From: Streptomyces griseocarneus
GTDB lineage: Bacteria; Actinomycetota; Actinomycetes; Streptomycetales; Streptomycetaceae
Reading direction: 5' to 3'
Length of the DNA: 64,000 nucleotides
Assembly: GCA_003674045.1 (NCBI GenBank)
Contig: PENC01000033.1
Location: 23,438 to 87,437 of the forward strand
Made by a program: the position numbers and the translations under genes. Below the pieces are notes generated by a model. The model was not told the DNA's origin. It searched no databases and worked only from the letters and a program-made list of their open reading frames with translations. Shown in pieces: positions 9,254 through 18,025 of the stretch (position 1 is its first letter; each line of letters starts with the position of its first letter).

Positions 9254-10187
9254 ATGTCCGTCCCCGAACTGATCCGTATCGTCTCGCGCGACTCACCCAT
9301 GGCCCTGGCCCAAGTGGAGCGCGTCCGCGGCGAACTGGCCGCGCTCCACCCCGGCATCCGCACCACCGTCGTCCCCGTGCGGACGACCGGCGACACATGG
9401 CAGGGCGACCTCGCCGCGGTCGAGGGGAAGGGGGCGTTCACCAAGGAGGTCGACGCCGCCCTCCTCACGGGCGAGGCCGACCTCGCCGTGCACTGCGTCA
9501 AGGACATCCCGGCCGACCGCCCCCTCCCCGCGGGCACGGCCTTCGCGGCCTTCCTCGCCCGCGACGACATCCGCGACGCCCTCGTCCACCCCGGCGGCCG
9601 CACCCTCGGCGAACTCCCCCCGGGCACCCGCGTCGGCACCTCGTCGGTGCGCCGCACCGCCCAGCTCGCCGCCTCCCACCCGCACCTGGACTGCGTCCCC
9701 TTCCGCGGCAACGCCAACAGACGGCTGGAGAAGCTCGCCGCGGGCGAGGCCGACGCGCTGCTCCTCGCCGCCTCCGGCCTGGAGCGCATCGGCCGCACGG
9801 ACGTGATCACCGAGATCCTGCCGGTCGACGTGATGTGCCCGCCGATCGGCGCCGGCATCCTCGCCCTCCAGTGCCGCGAGGACGACAGCGAGCTCATCGA
9901 CGCCGTCAGCGGCCTCGGCGACCCCGCCACCCACCGCGAGGCCACCGCCGAGCGGATGTTCCTGCACGTGCTCCAGGGCCACTGCAACAGCCCCATCGCC
10001 GGATACGCCAAGGCGGAGCGCGGCGGCGCTGTCGCTGCGGGCCCGCGTCTTCACCCCCGACGGCAAGCGGGTCCTCGACGCCCACGAGTGGGCGGGCCCC
10101 CTCGACCCCGCCACGCTCGGCACCTCCGTGGCGGTCGCCCTGCTGCGCCAGGGCGCGCGCGAGCTGATCGACGGCATCGAGCACTGA
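9254..10187 (+). pseudogene. hemC: Hydroxymethylbilane synthase paralogue, frameshifted near 10022-10029
   Basis: A divergent porphobilinogen deaminase. The frame from the ATG at 9254 encodes domains 1 and 2 (catalytic Asp in AVHCVKDIPAD; RGNANRRLEKL substrate-binding segment) and the cofactor Cys in HCNSPIAGYAK. After GYAKAERGG the frame goes wrong: the expected C-terminus (LSLRARVFTPDG ... ARELIDGIEH, stop 10185-10187) continues one base over. The junction at about 10022-10029 (GGCGGCGCTG) looks like a 2-bp deletion relative to an expected GGC-GAG-CTG. Read literally, translation would run to 10264 with a nonsense tail. It differs clearly from the canonical heme-cluster HemC, so it may be a dispensable second copy, or the shift may be a sequencing error. 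Confidence 0.82.
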
Positions 10188-10330
10188 CGCGGCGCGCCGG
10201 GCCCCGCCGCCCGGTGATCCACCCCCTACCCAGGTATCACCCGAGGCTTGGCTCCCCGGTGTGACGTGCGACGACGTGCCCGCTCCCTACTTTTCCCCTC
10301 GTCGAACCACGGCACGAGGGAGAGAAGAAC

Positions 10331-11476
10331 ATGGGCCGCTTCAAGCGCACGCTGGTCGCCGCCGCGCTGGCGACGACGGTCATCGCGGGCACGGCAGGCT
10401 GGGCCGGCGGCAGTCAGCAGACCGCCGTCACGGGCCCCCCGCCCGGCACCGCGTCGTGGCGCGCCGACCACTCCCTCCACCGCGAGCTGCCCGACCCGGC
10501 CACCGCCGCGCCGGGCGCGGTCGCCGCCTTCTTCGCGTCGCTCACCGAAACCCAGCGGCACGACCTCGCGGCCCGCCACCCTCTGGTCGTGGGCAACCTC
10601 GACGGCGCCCCGGTGACCCTGCGGTACGAGGCCAACGCACGGGCCATCGCCGCCGAGCGCGCCGACGCCCTGACCCGTGCCGCCGACGGCGAGCGCACCG
10701 ACGGCGAGCGGCAGCGGGCCCGGGAGCGGGCCGCGCACTGCGCGGAACTCCTGCGCCCCGGCCGCCAGATCCTCGCCTTCGACCCGCGCGGCCGGGGCCA
10801 GGTCGCCGAGGTGTACGGAGACTGGGACGCGGCCCGGCGCACCGCCGTGGTCGTCCCCGGCTCGGACATCGACCTCGCCTCCTTCGACCGCGCGAAGGAC
10901 CCGTACGGCACGCCCGCGGGCATGGCGCGCTCGCTGCGGGCCGAGATGACGCGACTGGCGCCGGACACCCCCAACGCCGTCGTCGCGTGGGCGGGTTACA
11001 CCACCCCCGTGGGCGTCGGCCTCGACGCGGCGGGCGGCAGGCTCGCCGAGGCGGGCGCCCCGCGCCTCGCACGCCTCCTGGCCGGGCTGGGCGGCGCGCA
11101 CGCCCCGGCGGTCTACTGCCACAGCTACGGCTCGGTCGTCTGCGGCCTGGCCGCCCGCGACCTCGGCGCGGACGAGGCCGCCGACCTCGTCGTGCTCGGC
11201 AGCCCCGGCGTGCGCGCCGACTCCGCGGCCGGCCTGCACACCGGGGCCCGCGTCTGGGCCGTCCGCCGCAACGGTGACGACTGGATCGGCAACATCCCTA
11301 ACGTCGAGCTGTTCGGCCTCGGACACGGCACGGACCCCACGTCGGCGGAGTTCGGCGCCCGCGTCGTGTCCTCCGGCGGCTCCCACGGGCACTCGGGCTA
11401 CTTCGCCCCCGGGACGGAGTCGCTGCGCAACTCCGCGGAGATAGCGCTGGGGCGCTATGCGGAGGCGCTGCGCTGA
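10331..11476 (+). CDS. Secreted alpha/beta hydrolase (DUF1023 family)
   Basis: A 381-residue exported protein: signal peptide at residues 1-~28 (MGRFKRTLVAAALATTVIAG), then an alpha/beta hydrolase of the DUF1023 type. The nucleophile elbow reads YCHSYGSVVCG (Ser in a HSYGS motif), an acidic residue lies after VVLGSPGVRAD, and a C-terminal GGSHGHSGYF provides the likely catalytic His. AGGGAGAGAA upstream of the ATG gives a good ribosome binding site. It is monocistronic. The substrate is unknown; family members are esterase- or lipase-like. Confidence 0.87.
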   Translation: MGRFKRTLVAAALATTVIAGTAGWAGGSQQTAVTGPPPGTASWRADHSLHRELPDPATAAPGAVAAFFASLTETQRHDLAARHPLVVGNLDGAPVTLRYEANARAIAAERADALTRAADGERTDGERQRARERAAHCAELLRPGRQILAFDPRGRGQVAEVYGDWDAARRTAVVVPGSDIDLASFDRAKDPYGTPAGMARSLRAEMTRLAPDTPNAVVAWAGYTTPVGVGLDAAGGRLAEAGAPRLARLLAGLGGAHAPAVYCHSYGSVVCGLAARDLGADEAADLVVLGSPGVRADSAAGLHTGARVWAVRRNGDDWIGNIPNVELFGLGHGTDPTSAEFGARVVSSGGSHGHSGYFAPGTESLRNSAEIALGRYAEALR

Positions 11477-11483
11477 GCTGGCC

Positions 11484-11600
11484 GGGTCTGCGTCGGGTTG
11501 GTGGTCCGGCTGCGCCTGCCGGGGTGCGTCTTGTGCTTTGCGAGCGGCTGCGGGTCCGTTGTGGCTGGGCGCGCAGTTCCTCGCGCCCCTTTGGGCGCTC
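11484..11600. repeat. Streptomyces-type intergenic repeat, inverted copy 2
   Basis: This gene-free segment contains, in reverse orientation, the same elements as 2299-2472: GGTGCGTCTTGTGCTTTGCG (cf. CGCAAGACGCACC), CGGCTGCGGG, and GGGCGCGCAGTTCCTCGCGC. It separates two convergent genes and may act as a terminator or as a recombination substrate with copy 1. Confidence 0.55.
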
Positions 11601-12961
11601 TATTTGTACGGGGAGACCGCGTGCTGCGCCGCGTACATCAGGGCCGGCTTCAGTTTCGGCCAGAAGTAGCCGTCCTGGCAGGAGAACGCCGGGGTGAAGC
11701 CGCCGCAGCCGCGTCCGTCGACGTCGCCGATCTCGATCGTGAAGCTGGCCACGCCGAGCTTGTCGTAGGTCCAGTCGTCGGTGCCGCCGGACGCGTCGTA
11801 GAGGATCTCCCCGGCCTGCCCGGACTGATAGCCCGTCATCGAACCCAGCTGCCCGGCCAGGGCGCGCAGCGCGGCGTCGTTGCCGGTGTGCACGGTGTGG
11901 TCGGACTCCCAGGGGAGGAGGACCATGCTGGCGTCGCTGTGCATGCTGATCATCATGCCGCGGGCGTCGGCGGGTGCCGGGTCGCTGTCGCCGGTGCCGG
12001 TGCGCACGGCCGGGAACAGCTGCCGGAAGAGGCTCTCCAGCCCGGAGTTCTCCGGTTCGGAGTCGGCGGCGGGGCCGAGGTAGGTCTCGCTGCACGGCTG
12101 CGGCGACGTGCCGAGGCCGCCCCAGTGGGTGCCCGCGTTGCGGTTGAGGTCGACGCCGGTCTGCCCGAGCCAGCCGCAGGAGCCGCCCTGGGCGTCGTCG
12201 GCGTTCTTGCGCTGGAGCACCGGGCTGTTGCCGCCACTGGCGACGATGTCCACGCCGTCGGGGTTGGCGATGGGCACGACCCACATCTCGGTGGTGTCCA
12301 TCAGCTTGGTGACGTCCGGGTCCTTGCCGTAGTCGTTCGTCAGCTCGTCGATCCAGCGCCAGGAGACCTCGCCGGTGGTGATCTCGCGGGCGTGGATCTG
12401 GCTCATGAGGAAGAAGCGCGGCTTGGACGAGTTGGGGTCGAGCTTGCAGTCGCCCTGCTGCTTCCTGGTGATGCAGACGGCCTTGAGGTCGTGGCCGCCG
12501 CGGCCCTGTTTCTTGAGCCAGGACTGCCCGTACGGCACGACGGTGGCGAGGTCCGGGTGCTGGGAGGCCACTTGGTCCAGGTGCGCGTAGTGGCCGTCGA
12601 CGGTGTGGTAGCCGCCGTAGTACGTGCCGCCCGCGTCCGAGGCGTGCGCCGTCGGTTTCGGTCTGGGCATCGACTGCACGGCCTTCGGCGCGAAGCCGAG
12701 GCCGCGCAGCCCCGCGGCGGTCGTCGGGTCGCCCATGACGAACAGGTCGTCGCCCTGGCGCCGTTCCAGGAGGTCGTACCCGGCGCCGATCAGCGTCTGC
12801 GCGTCCTGTGCGTGGTGGGTGGGCACCCGGTAGACGACCAGGGTGTCGGTGTCCTTGGGGCTCGCCGCCGCGGATGCCGTGTGCGGGAGGGCCGAGGCGG
12901 TGAGGGCGAGCGCTCCTGCGGCTGCTCCTGCGGCGATGGCTGCCATGCGTATGCGGGACAT
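11600..12961 (-). CDS. Secreted M14 zinc carboxypeptidase
   Basis: A 453-residue exported metallocarboxypeptidase. Signal peptide at residues 1-~32, a propeptide-like stretch, then the M14 catalytic domain. The zinc ligands are visible as HAREITTGE (HxxE, around residue 185) and the distal His in ISMHSDASM; the general base Glu lies in FTIEIGD. NPDGVD and GVDLNRN motifs are also typical of M14. The ATG at 12961 was chosen for its signal peptide and GGAAGG-like site; the frame is open to 13156, antisense to the SDR remnant. It acts outside the cell on C-terminal residues of peptides. Confidence 0.93.
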   Translation of the reverse strand: MSRIRMAAIAAGAAAGALALTASALPHTASAAASPKDTDTLVVYRVPTHHAQDAQTLIGAGYDLLERRQGDDLFVMGDPTTAAGLRGLGFAPKAVQSMPRPKPTAHASDAGGTYYGGYHTVDGHYAHLDQVASQHPDLATVVPYGQSWLKKQGRGGHDLKAVCITRKQQGDCKLDPNSSKPRFFLMSQIHAREITTGEVSWRWIDELTNDYGKDPDVTKLMDTTEMWVVPIANPDGVDIVASGGNSPVLQRKNADDAQGGSCGWLGQTGVDLNRNAGTHWGGLGTSPQPCSETYLGPAADSEPENSGLESLFRQLFPAVRTGTGDSDPAPADARGMMISMHSDASMVLLPWESDHTVHTGNDAALRALAGQLGSMTGYQSGQAGEILYDASGGTDDWTYDKLGVASFTIEIGDVDGRGCGGFTPAFSCQDGYFWPKLKPALMYAAQHAVSPYK

Positions 12962-13012
12962 GAGGCGTCCTTCCGTGGGGGGAGAGACACATGCGCCGCG
13001 GGTGAGGATGGC

Positions 13013-13324
13013 ATGGGCACGCCAAGAAGAGAAGAGGCGGAACGGGCCGTCCCGGTCAACTCCAGCCTGCGCGCGGCCCTCACGTCCTTCACCAAGCTCT
13101 ACGCCGACCGCTACGCCGCGCACGGCATCCGCATGAACAGCGTCCTCCCCGGCCACGTCGACAGCCGGCCCGAGGACCCCGAGTTCCTCGCCCGCATTCC
13201 CGCGGGCCGCTATGCCACCGTCGCGGAGGTGGGCAAGCTCGCCGCGTTCCTCGTCTCCGACGCGGCGGCCTACGTCAACGGCGAGTCCATCCGCATCGAC
13301 GGCGGGGCGGCCCGGTCGCTCTGA
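13013..13324 (+). pseudogene. Short-chain dehydrogenase remnant (C-terminal third only)
   Basis: This 103-codon frame encodes only the end of an SDR: from NSSLRAALTSFTKLYADRY through HGIRMNSVLPGHVDS to AAYVNGESIRIDGG. The NAD(P)-binding GxxxGxG segment and the catalytic Ser-Tyr region are absent, and the sequence before 13050 is unrelated. It is squeezed between the start of the carboxypeptidase gene and the MFS gene, so it is best read as a deletion remnant. Confidence 0.75.
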
Positions 13325-13372
13325 GCGAAATGGTTTGGAGGGGATTCACGGCGCTCCTTAGGGTGGACCGCC

Positions 13373-13438
13373 GTGACAGACTCCACCACGCCCCGTCCCC
13401 CCACCTCCGCACTCCTCCCCGAAACGCGCACCCCGTGA
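13373..13438 (+). other. 21-codon upstream ORF overlapping the MFS gene start
   Basis: A short frame, GTG at 13373 encoding MTDSTTPRPPTSALLPETRT-P, ends with a TGA that overlaps the candidate MFS GTG at 13435 as GTGA. It may be a translationally coupled leader peptide. Alternatively, an indel in its C-tract (around 13391-13401) separated the natural N-terminus from the transporter frame. Confidence 0.4.
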
Positions 13439-14772
13439 CCGCCGGGGCGATATCCGGCCGAGGCTCGCGGCGCAGTGTCCGGCCGCTCGCCGGGGTGCTC
13501 GGTGCCGTGGCCGTGGCGGTCACCGGGACGCGGGTCTCCGCCATCGCGCTGCCGTGGTTCGTGCTCGTGACCACGGGGAGCGCCACGCAGACCGGGCTCG
13601 TCGCGTTCTGTGAGATGACGCCGTACGTCCTGGTCAAGATGTTCACCGGGCCGCTCGTCGACCGGGCCGGGCCGCGGACCGTCTCGTGGGCCGCCGACGC
13701 GCTCAGTGCCTGCGCCGCCGGGCTCATCCCGCTCTTCCACGCGCTCGGGCTGCTGCATTTCTGGCTTCTGCTCGCGCTGGTCGCGGTGATCGGGGCGGCG
13801 CGCGGGCCCGGGGACCTCGCCAAGGAGGTCATGGTCCCGGAGGCGGCCGACCTCAGCCGCGTACCCCTGGAGCGCGCTACCGGGTTCTCCGGTGTCACCG
13901 AGCGGCTCGCGTCCACGGTCGGCCCCGCGGCGGGCGGCGCGCTCGTGGCCTGGCTCGGGCCGATGACGGGGCTGGTGCTCAACGCGGCCTGCTTCGCCCT
14001 CGGTTCGCTGGTGGTCGCGGCGGTGCTGCCCCGCGGCATGGGCCGTGCCGCCGTCCCCGGAGCGGATACGGGGGATACGGGGGACTCGGCGGACGACCCC
14101 GGCTACTGGCGCCGCTTCCGTGAAGGCTTCACCTTCCTGCGCGGCGAACCCCTGCTGCTCACCGTCATCGTCATGGTCGGCATCACCAACCTCATCGAGG
14201 CCGGCTTCGCGACCGTCCTCATCCCCGTGTGGGCCGACGAATCCGGCGGCGGCCCCGCCGCCATCGGACTGATCAGCGCTGTCTCCGGCGTCGTGGCGGT
14301 CGCCGGAAGCCTCGTCGCCGCGGCCGTCGCGCACCGGCTGCGCCGCCGCCTCGTCTTCTTCGCCGGCTTCCTGCTCGCGGGCGCCCCCAAGTTCCTCGCC
14401 CTCGCCTTCGGCGCGCCGATGTGGGCCGTCCTCGCGGTCTTCGCCGTCAGCGGCTTCGGCGGCGGATTCCTCAACCCGATCATCGGCGCGATCTCCTTCG
14501 AACGCGTACCGCGCTCCCTCCTCGGGCGCGTCAGGGCCCTGGGCGACTCCCTCGCCTGGTCGGGCATCCCGCTCGGCGGCCTGCTCGCCGGAGCCGCCGT
14601 CACCGCCGCGGGCCTCGCCCCTGTGCTGCTGGCGAGCGGAGCCCTTTACTTCCTCACCACCAACCTGGCCGCCCTGCGCCCCGAGTGGCGCGAGATGGAC
14701 CGGACACGTGGCAAGGGCCGCGCCCCGGACACCCCGGCACCGGCAGCGGAGCCGGAACCGAATCCCTCATAG
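13435..14772 (+). CDS. MFS transporter
   Basis: A ~445-residue, 12-segment transporter of the MFS_3/enterobactin-exporter-like type. The signature GPLVDRAGPRTVSW follows segment 2, and the cytoplasmic loop after segment 6 is charged. It probably acts as a drug or small-molecule/H+ antiporter. The start is uncertain: the frame is open from 13330, the GTG at 13435 overlaps a 21-codon upstream ORF, and no start has a strong ribosome binding site. The C-terminal tail is Pro/Ala/Glu-rich. It is monocistronic. Confidence 0.85.
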   Translation: MTAGAISGRGSRRSVRPLAGVLGAVAVAVTGTRVSAIALPWFVLVTTGSATQTGLVAFCEMTPYVLVKMFTGPLVDRAGPRTVSWAADALSACAAGLIPLFHALGLLHFWLLLALVAVIGAARGPGDLAKEVMVPEAADLSRVPLERATGFSGVTERLASTVGPAAGGALVAWLGPMTGLVLNAACFALGSLVVAAVLPRGMGRAAVPGADTGDTGDSADDPGYWRRFREGFTFLRGEPLLLTVIVMVGITNLIEAGFATVLIPVWADESGGGPAAIGLISAVSGVVAVAGSLVAAAVAHRLRRRLVFFAGFLLAGAPKFLALAFGAPMWAVLAVFAVSGFGGGFLNPIIGAISFERVPRSLLGRVRALGDSLAWSGIPLGGLLAGAAVTAAGLAPVLLASGALYFLTTNLAALRPEWREMDRTRGKGRAPDTPAPAAEPEPNPS

Positions 14773-14792
14773 GGGCGGGTACGGAGGAGGGG

Positions 14793-14879
14793 GTGGATGT
14801 CCGGTTCACGACTGTGGGGGAGCCGTGAAGGGCGTACAGAATGCGCCCTGACCGCCGAGGAACAGCGCCGGACATCCAC
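14793..14879. repeat. Nested inverted repeats upstream of the secreted-protein gene
   Basis: A perfect 12-bp inverted repeat, GTGGATGTCCGG (14793-14804) and CCGGACATCCAC (14868-14879), encloses 63 bp that contain a second hairpin (GGGCG ... CGCCC). It lies 20 bp after the MFS stop and 24 bp before the next start. It could be a terminator-like structure or a protein-binding site. Confidence 0.55.
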
Positions 14880-14902
14880 TCATCCACCTGTGAGGATCCG
14901 CC

Positions 14903-15445
14903 ATGCGCTCTGCCAAGCTCGCCGCCCTGGCCGGAGCGGCCGCCCTGGCCGCCGCCACCGCGCTCCTGGCCGCCCCCACCGCCGCGCACGCCGCGGGCCC
15001 CGCCACCCACCCCGGCATGACCTGGGCCAAGCTGGCCGACGGGCCCGACGGCACCGTCCAGGTCGGCGGCCCGGGCGGCACCCCGAGCAATCCCTACCAG
15101 GGCGACACCCCGGCGAGCGCCGTGCTCCCCGTCCTCTGCCTGAAGGCCGACGGCAGCCCCGCCCCCGACGGCATCACCCCCGGCTTCTACAACGGCTGGG
15201 CCCAGGGCACCGTCGCCGCCAGCAGACCCGTGCGCGGCTCGCGCCTCAACAGCAGGAACGCCGCCGACAGCGTCTGCCAGGCCGAGTTCGGCGCGGGCTG
15301 GCGCATGGCCGAGTTCCACGACGGCCACTACGGCCCCGATCTGAACCAGACCGGCGGCTGGACGTTCTGGGCCTACGGAGACCTGCCCGCCAACACCCGC
15401 CTGTGGACCGCCATCAACGACCAGCGGGCCAACCCCTGGGACTGA
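14903..15445 (+). CDS. Secreted protein of unknown function
   Basis: A 180-residue exported protein: signal peptide (MRSAKLAALAGAAALAAAT ... AHAA) and a ~148-residue mature domain rich in Gly and Trp, with two Cys (CLKADG and VCQAEFG). It resembles actinobacterial secreted hypothetical proteins sharing the segments ITPGFYNGWAQGTVA and GWRMAEFHDG. No catalytic motif is recognisable. GGAT-rich leader (GAGGATCC) precedes the ATG. Confidence 0.8.
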   Translation: MRSAKLAALAGAAALAAATALLAAPTAAHAAGPATHPGMTWAKLADGPDGTVQVGGPGGTPSNPYQGDTPASAVLPVLCLKADGSPAPDGITPGFYNGWAQGTVAASRPVRGSRLNSRNAADSVCQAEFGAGWRMAEFHDGHYGPDLNQTGGWTFWAYGDLPANTRLWTAINDQRANPWD

Positions 15446-15486
15446 TGCCGGTCCGGCCGTGCGGTGCGGTGCGGTGACGGCGCCGG

Positions 15487-16536
15487 TCACACCTGCCGTT
15501 CCAGCAGATACGCGCAGAGCCCGGCGATCTCGTCCACCACCCCGTCCACGTGCGCGACCGCGCCGAGCCGGTCGCGCGCGTCGGCCACCTGACGGCGGGC
15601 CTCGGCCAGCGCGAACTCCCGTCCGCCGGCGTCCGCCACGAGCGCGGCCGCACGCTCCGCGTCGGCCGCCGACAGCGGGCCCGGCGAGCCGAGCAGCCGC
15701 GCGAGCCGGTCGCCCGCCGTCCCGTCCAGGGCCATGGCGGCCAGCACGGGCAGCGTCTTCTTCCCCCGGTGCAGATCACTGTGGACGGGCTTGCCCGTCA
15801 CCAGCGGATCGCCCCAGACGCCCAGCACGTCGTCGACCGCCTGGAACGCGACCCCCAGCAGCCGCCCGGCCTCCGAGAACGCCCCCACCACCGGCGGGGA
15901 CGCACCCGCGAGCGCCGGGCCCAGGGCCAGCGTGCACCCCAGCAGCGACCCCGTCTTGCGGGCCGCCATGTCCCGGTACTCGGCGACACCCACCGCTTCC
16001 GGGCCCGTCCACGGCCGCGTCTCGAACAGCAGGTCGTCCGCCTGGCCGTGCACCAGCTCGCCCAGGGTCCCGGCGAGCAGACCGACGGCCCGGCCGCCGT
16101 ACTCCCCGCCCGCCTCGCTCAACGTGCGCACACCGAGCGCGAACAGCGCGTCGCCCGCGAGCACCGCGGGCCCGGTGCCGAACGCCTTCCACACCGCGTC
16201 CCGGTGCCGCCGCCGCTCGTCACCGTCCATGACGTCGTCGTGGATCAGCGAGAACGCATGGATCAGCTCGACCGCGACCGCCGCGGGCACGGCACGCTCC
16301 ACGGGCGCCCCCACCGCCTCGACGGCGAGCACGGCGAGCGCCTGCCGTACGCCCTTGCCGCCGTTGCCGCTGCTCGGCGTACCGTCCGCCTCGCACCAGC
16401 CGAACGAGAACGCGGCCGCCCGGCGCGGCTCGGGGTGCAGACTCCCCACCGCCGCTCTGAGCGCGGGTTCGACCAGCTCCCGGCTGCGCGCGAGAACGCT
16501 GGGCACGGTCGTCCGGAGTCCGGCGTGCGTGGTCAT
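15487..16536 (-). CDS. Polyprenyl (isoprenyl) diphosphate synthase
   Basis: A 349-residue trans-prenyltransferase that elongates allylic diphosphates with IPP. The first Asp-rich motif reads IHDDVMDGD (about residue 98) and the second FQAVDDVLGVWGD; both keep the metal-binding Asp pattern. Chain length (GGPP or longer) cannot be assigned with confidence. It is downstream of, and co-directional with, the TPR gene with an 83-bp gap. No terpene cyclase is adjacent in the window. Confidence 0.92.
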   Translation of the reverse strand: MTTHAGLRTTVPSVLARSRELVEPALRAAVGSLHPEPRRAAAFSFGWCEADGTPSSGNGGKGVRQALAVLAVEAVGAPVERAVPAAVAVELIHAFSLIHDDVMDGDERRRHRDAVWKAFGTGPAVLAGDALFALGVRTLSEAGGEYGGRAVGLLAGTLGELVHGQADDLLFETRPWTGPEAVGVAEYRDMAARKTGSLLGCTLALGPALAGASPPVVGAFSEAGRLLGVAFQAVDDVLGVWGDPLVTGKPVHSDLHRGKKTLPVLAAMALDGTAGDRLARLLGSPGPLSAADAERAAALVADAGGREFALAEARRQVADARDRLGAVAHVDGVVDEIAGLCAYLLERQV

Positions 16537-16619
16537 CGGGCTTCTTCCTCCTGTGGTGGCCCTGTTGGCGGACCCCTGTCGAATGCGGGCGGGTGATTTC
16601 GGACGCGTGGCCGACGCCG

Positions 16620-17651
16620 TCAGCCCACCGTCAGAACGCCCAGCTCCGCACGGGCCTTGTCGACCATCTCGCGCGCGTGCTGCAGGCCGAGCGAACCGAG
16701 CGCGCGGTGCAGCTCGTCCAGGTCGGCCGCCGTCTCGTCATGGTCACGGCCCAGCCGGGCACGCGCCTTGACCCACCCCAGGCGGGCGAGCGCCTCGCCG
16801 CGCGGTTCGCCCATGGCCCGGAACTCCTCCAGGGCACCGCTGTAGCAGTCCTCCGCCTCGGCGTACCGGCCCGCGCGGAACAGGACGTTGCCACGCATCT
16901 TGTGGTTGTACGCCAGCGCGCTGACCAGCCGCATCCGGGAGCAGATCGCCTCCGCACCGGTCAGCAGGCCGAGCGCCCGGTCCGTCTCACCGCGCAGCGA
17001 CAGCACGTCCGCGATGCCGCGCAGCGCCCACGCGCGCCCGCGGGCGTCGTCCGCCCCGCCCGCGATCTCCGCGGCCTCCTCGAACATGGCCAGGGCCTTG
17101 TCGTACGCGCCGGTGTTGCGGTGCATCTGCGCGATGCCCTCCAGCGCCCATACGGTGTGCCGGGCCTCACCGCGCCGCCGGGCCTCGGCCAGCAGCTTCT
17201 CGTGCAGCTCGCCCACGGCCTGGTAGTCGCCCTGTATGCGGCCCGTCTCGGCGAGCCCCGCCAGCGAGTAGCCGCGGGCCACGACGTCCCCGCCCCGCTC
17301 GGCGAGTTCGGCCGCCAGCGACAGCCACCGCCGGGCCAGCGCGAGGGCGCCGCGCTGCCGGGCCAGCGTGCCGCCGCTCCACACGGCCCAGGCCATGGCC
17401 CCCAGGTCACCGGCCTCCCGCGCCGCCCGGTAGCTGGCCTTCCAGGCGGCCTCCGCCTCCTCGGTACGGCCCAGCCGCCGGTACGCCTCGGCGACCGCCA
17501 GCCCTGCGTGCGCCGACTCCAGTGCCGTGCCCGCCGCTTCGGCCTCCCGCCGCCGCTCCAGCGCCTTCGCCAGCACCTCTTCGAGCGAGGCGTTCACCGA
17601 GAGGTCGCCCAGGGAACCCCGGTATTCGGGTGCGAATGCCTTGCCGTACAT
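16620..17651 (-). CDS. Tetratricopeptide-repeat protein
   Basis: A 343-residue soluble all-helical protein composed of about eight TPR-like units, each with A-x-x-x-G/A-x-x-x-x-A spacing (for example LAVAEAYRRLGRTEEAEAAW and MRGNVLFRAGRYAEAEDCYS). There is no catalytic motif or signal peptide, so it is probably a protein-protein scaffold or regulator. The ATG at 17651 has an intelligible N-terminus; the open frame to 17873 crosses a noncoding, AT-richer promoter zone. It lies directly upstream of the prenyl synthase gene. Confidence 0.85.
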   Translation of the reverse strand: MYGKAFAPEYRGSLGDLSVNASLEEVLAKALERRREAEAAGTALESAHAGLAVAEAYRRLGRTEEAEAAWKASYRAAREAGDLGAMAWAVWSGGTLARQRGALALARRWLSLAAELAERGGDVVARGYSLAGLAETGRIQGDYQAVGELHEKLLAEARRRGEARHTVWALEGIAQMHRNTGAYDKALAMFEEAAEIAGGADDARGRAWALRGIADVLSLRGETDRALGLLTGAEAICSRMRLVSALAYNHKMRGNVLFRAGRYAEAEDCYSGALEEFRAMGEPRGEALARLGWVKARARLGRDHDETAADLDELHRALGSLGLQHAREMVDKARAELGVLTVG

Positions 17652-18025
17652 GCCTGCCTGCCTCACTTCGGGTTCATCGACGGCGGTGAGCCGCTGATCA
17701 ACGACGCTAGGCGGCCGACAGGCCGGGGAAATCCGCCCCTGAGTCGGTGTCATGTCCATCTGAAGACCGGTACGGGGGCGGGATGTCATACGTGAGACGT
17801 ACGGGATGCCGTGCCTCGAAGGGGCATGGGGCGGCAATATCCGACGGATCGTCAAAACACAGGAGAGTCGCAAAAGTCAAGCAACCCAAGCACGATTCCC
17901 GGACAGCCCCGCAGGGGGTTGAACACCGTTCAGCCGGATGATCATCAACACCGCCCGAACTGGTAGCTTCGGGTCCTGATCAGGGCATGACCCTGAGCCA
18001 CCCCCACCCCCGTAAGGATGCGACG

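Noticed and set aside
8445..9398. A 318-codon N-terminal extension of the PIG-L protein
   Set aside because: It runs antisense through the cupin gene and the hemC promoter; the GTG at 8444 with a GGGGA site starts the leader peptide.
11498..13012. A long plus-strand frame over the carboxypeptidase gene
   Set aside because: It is an antisense mirror of the M14 gene; only the part after ~13050 has real (SDR) similarity.
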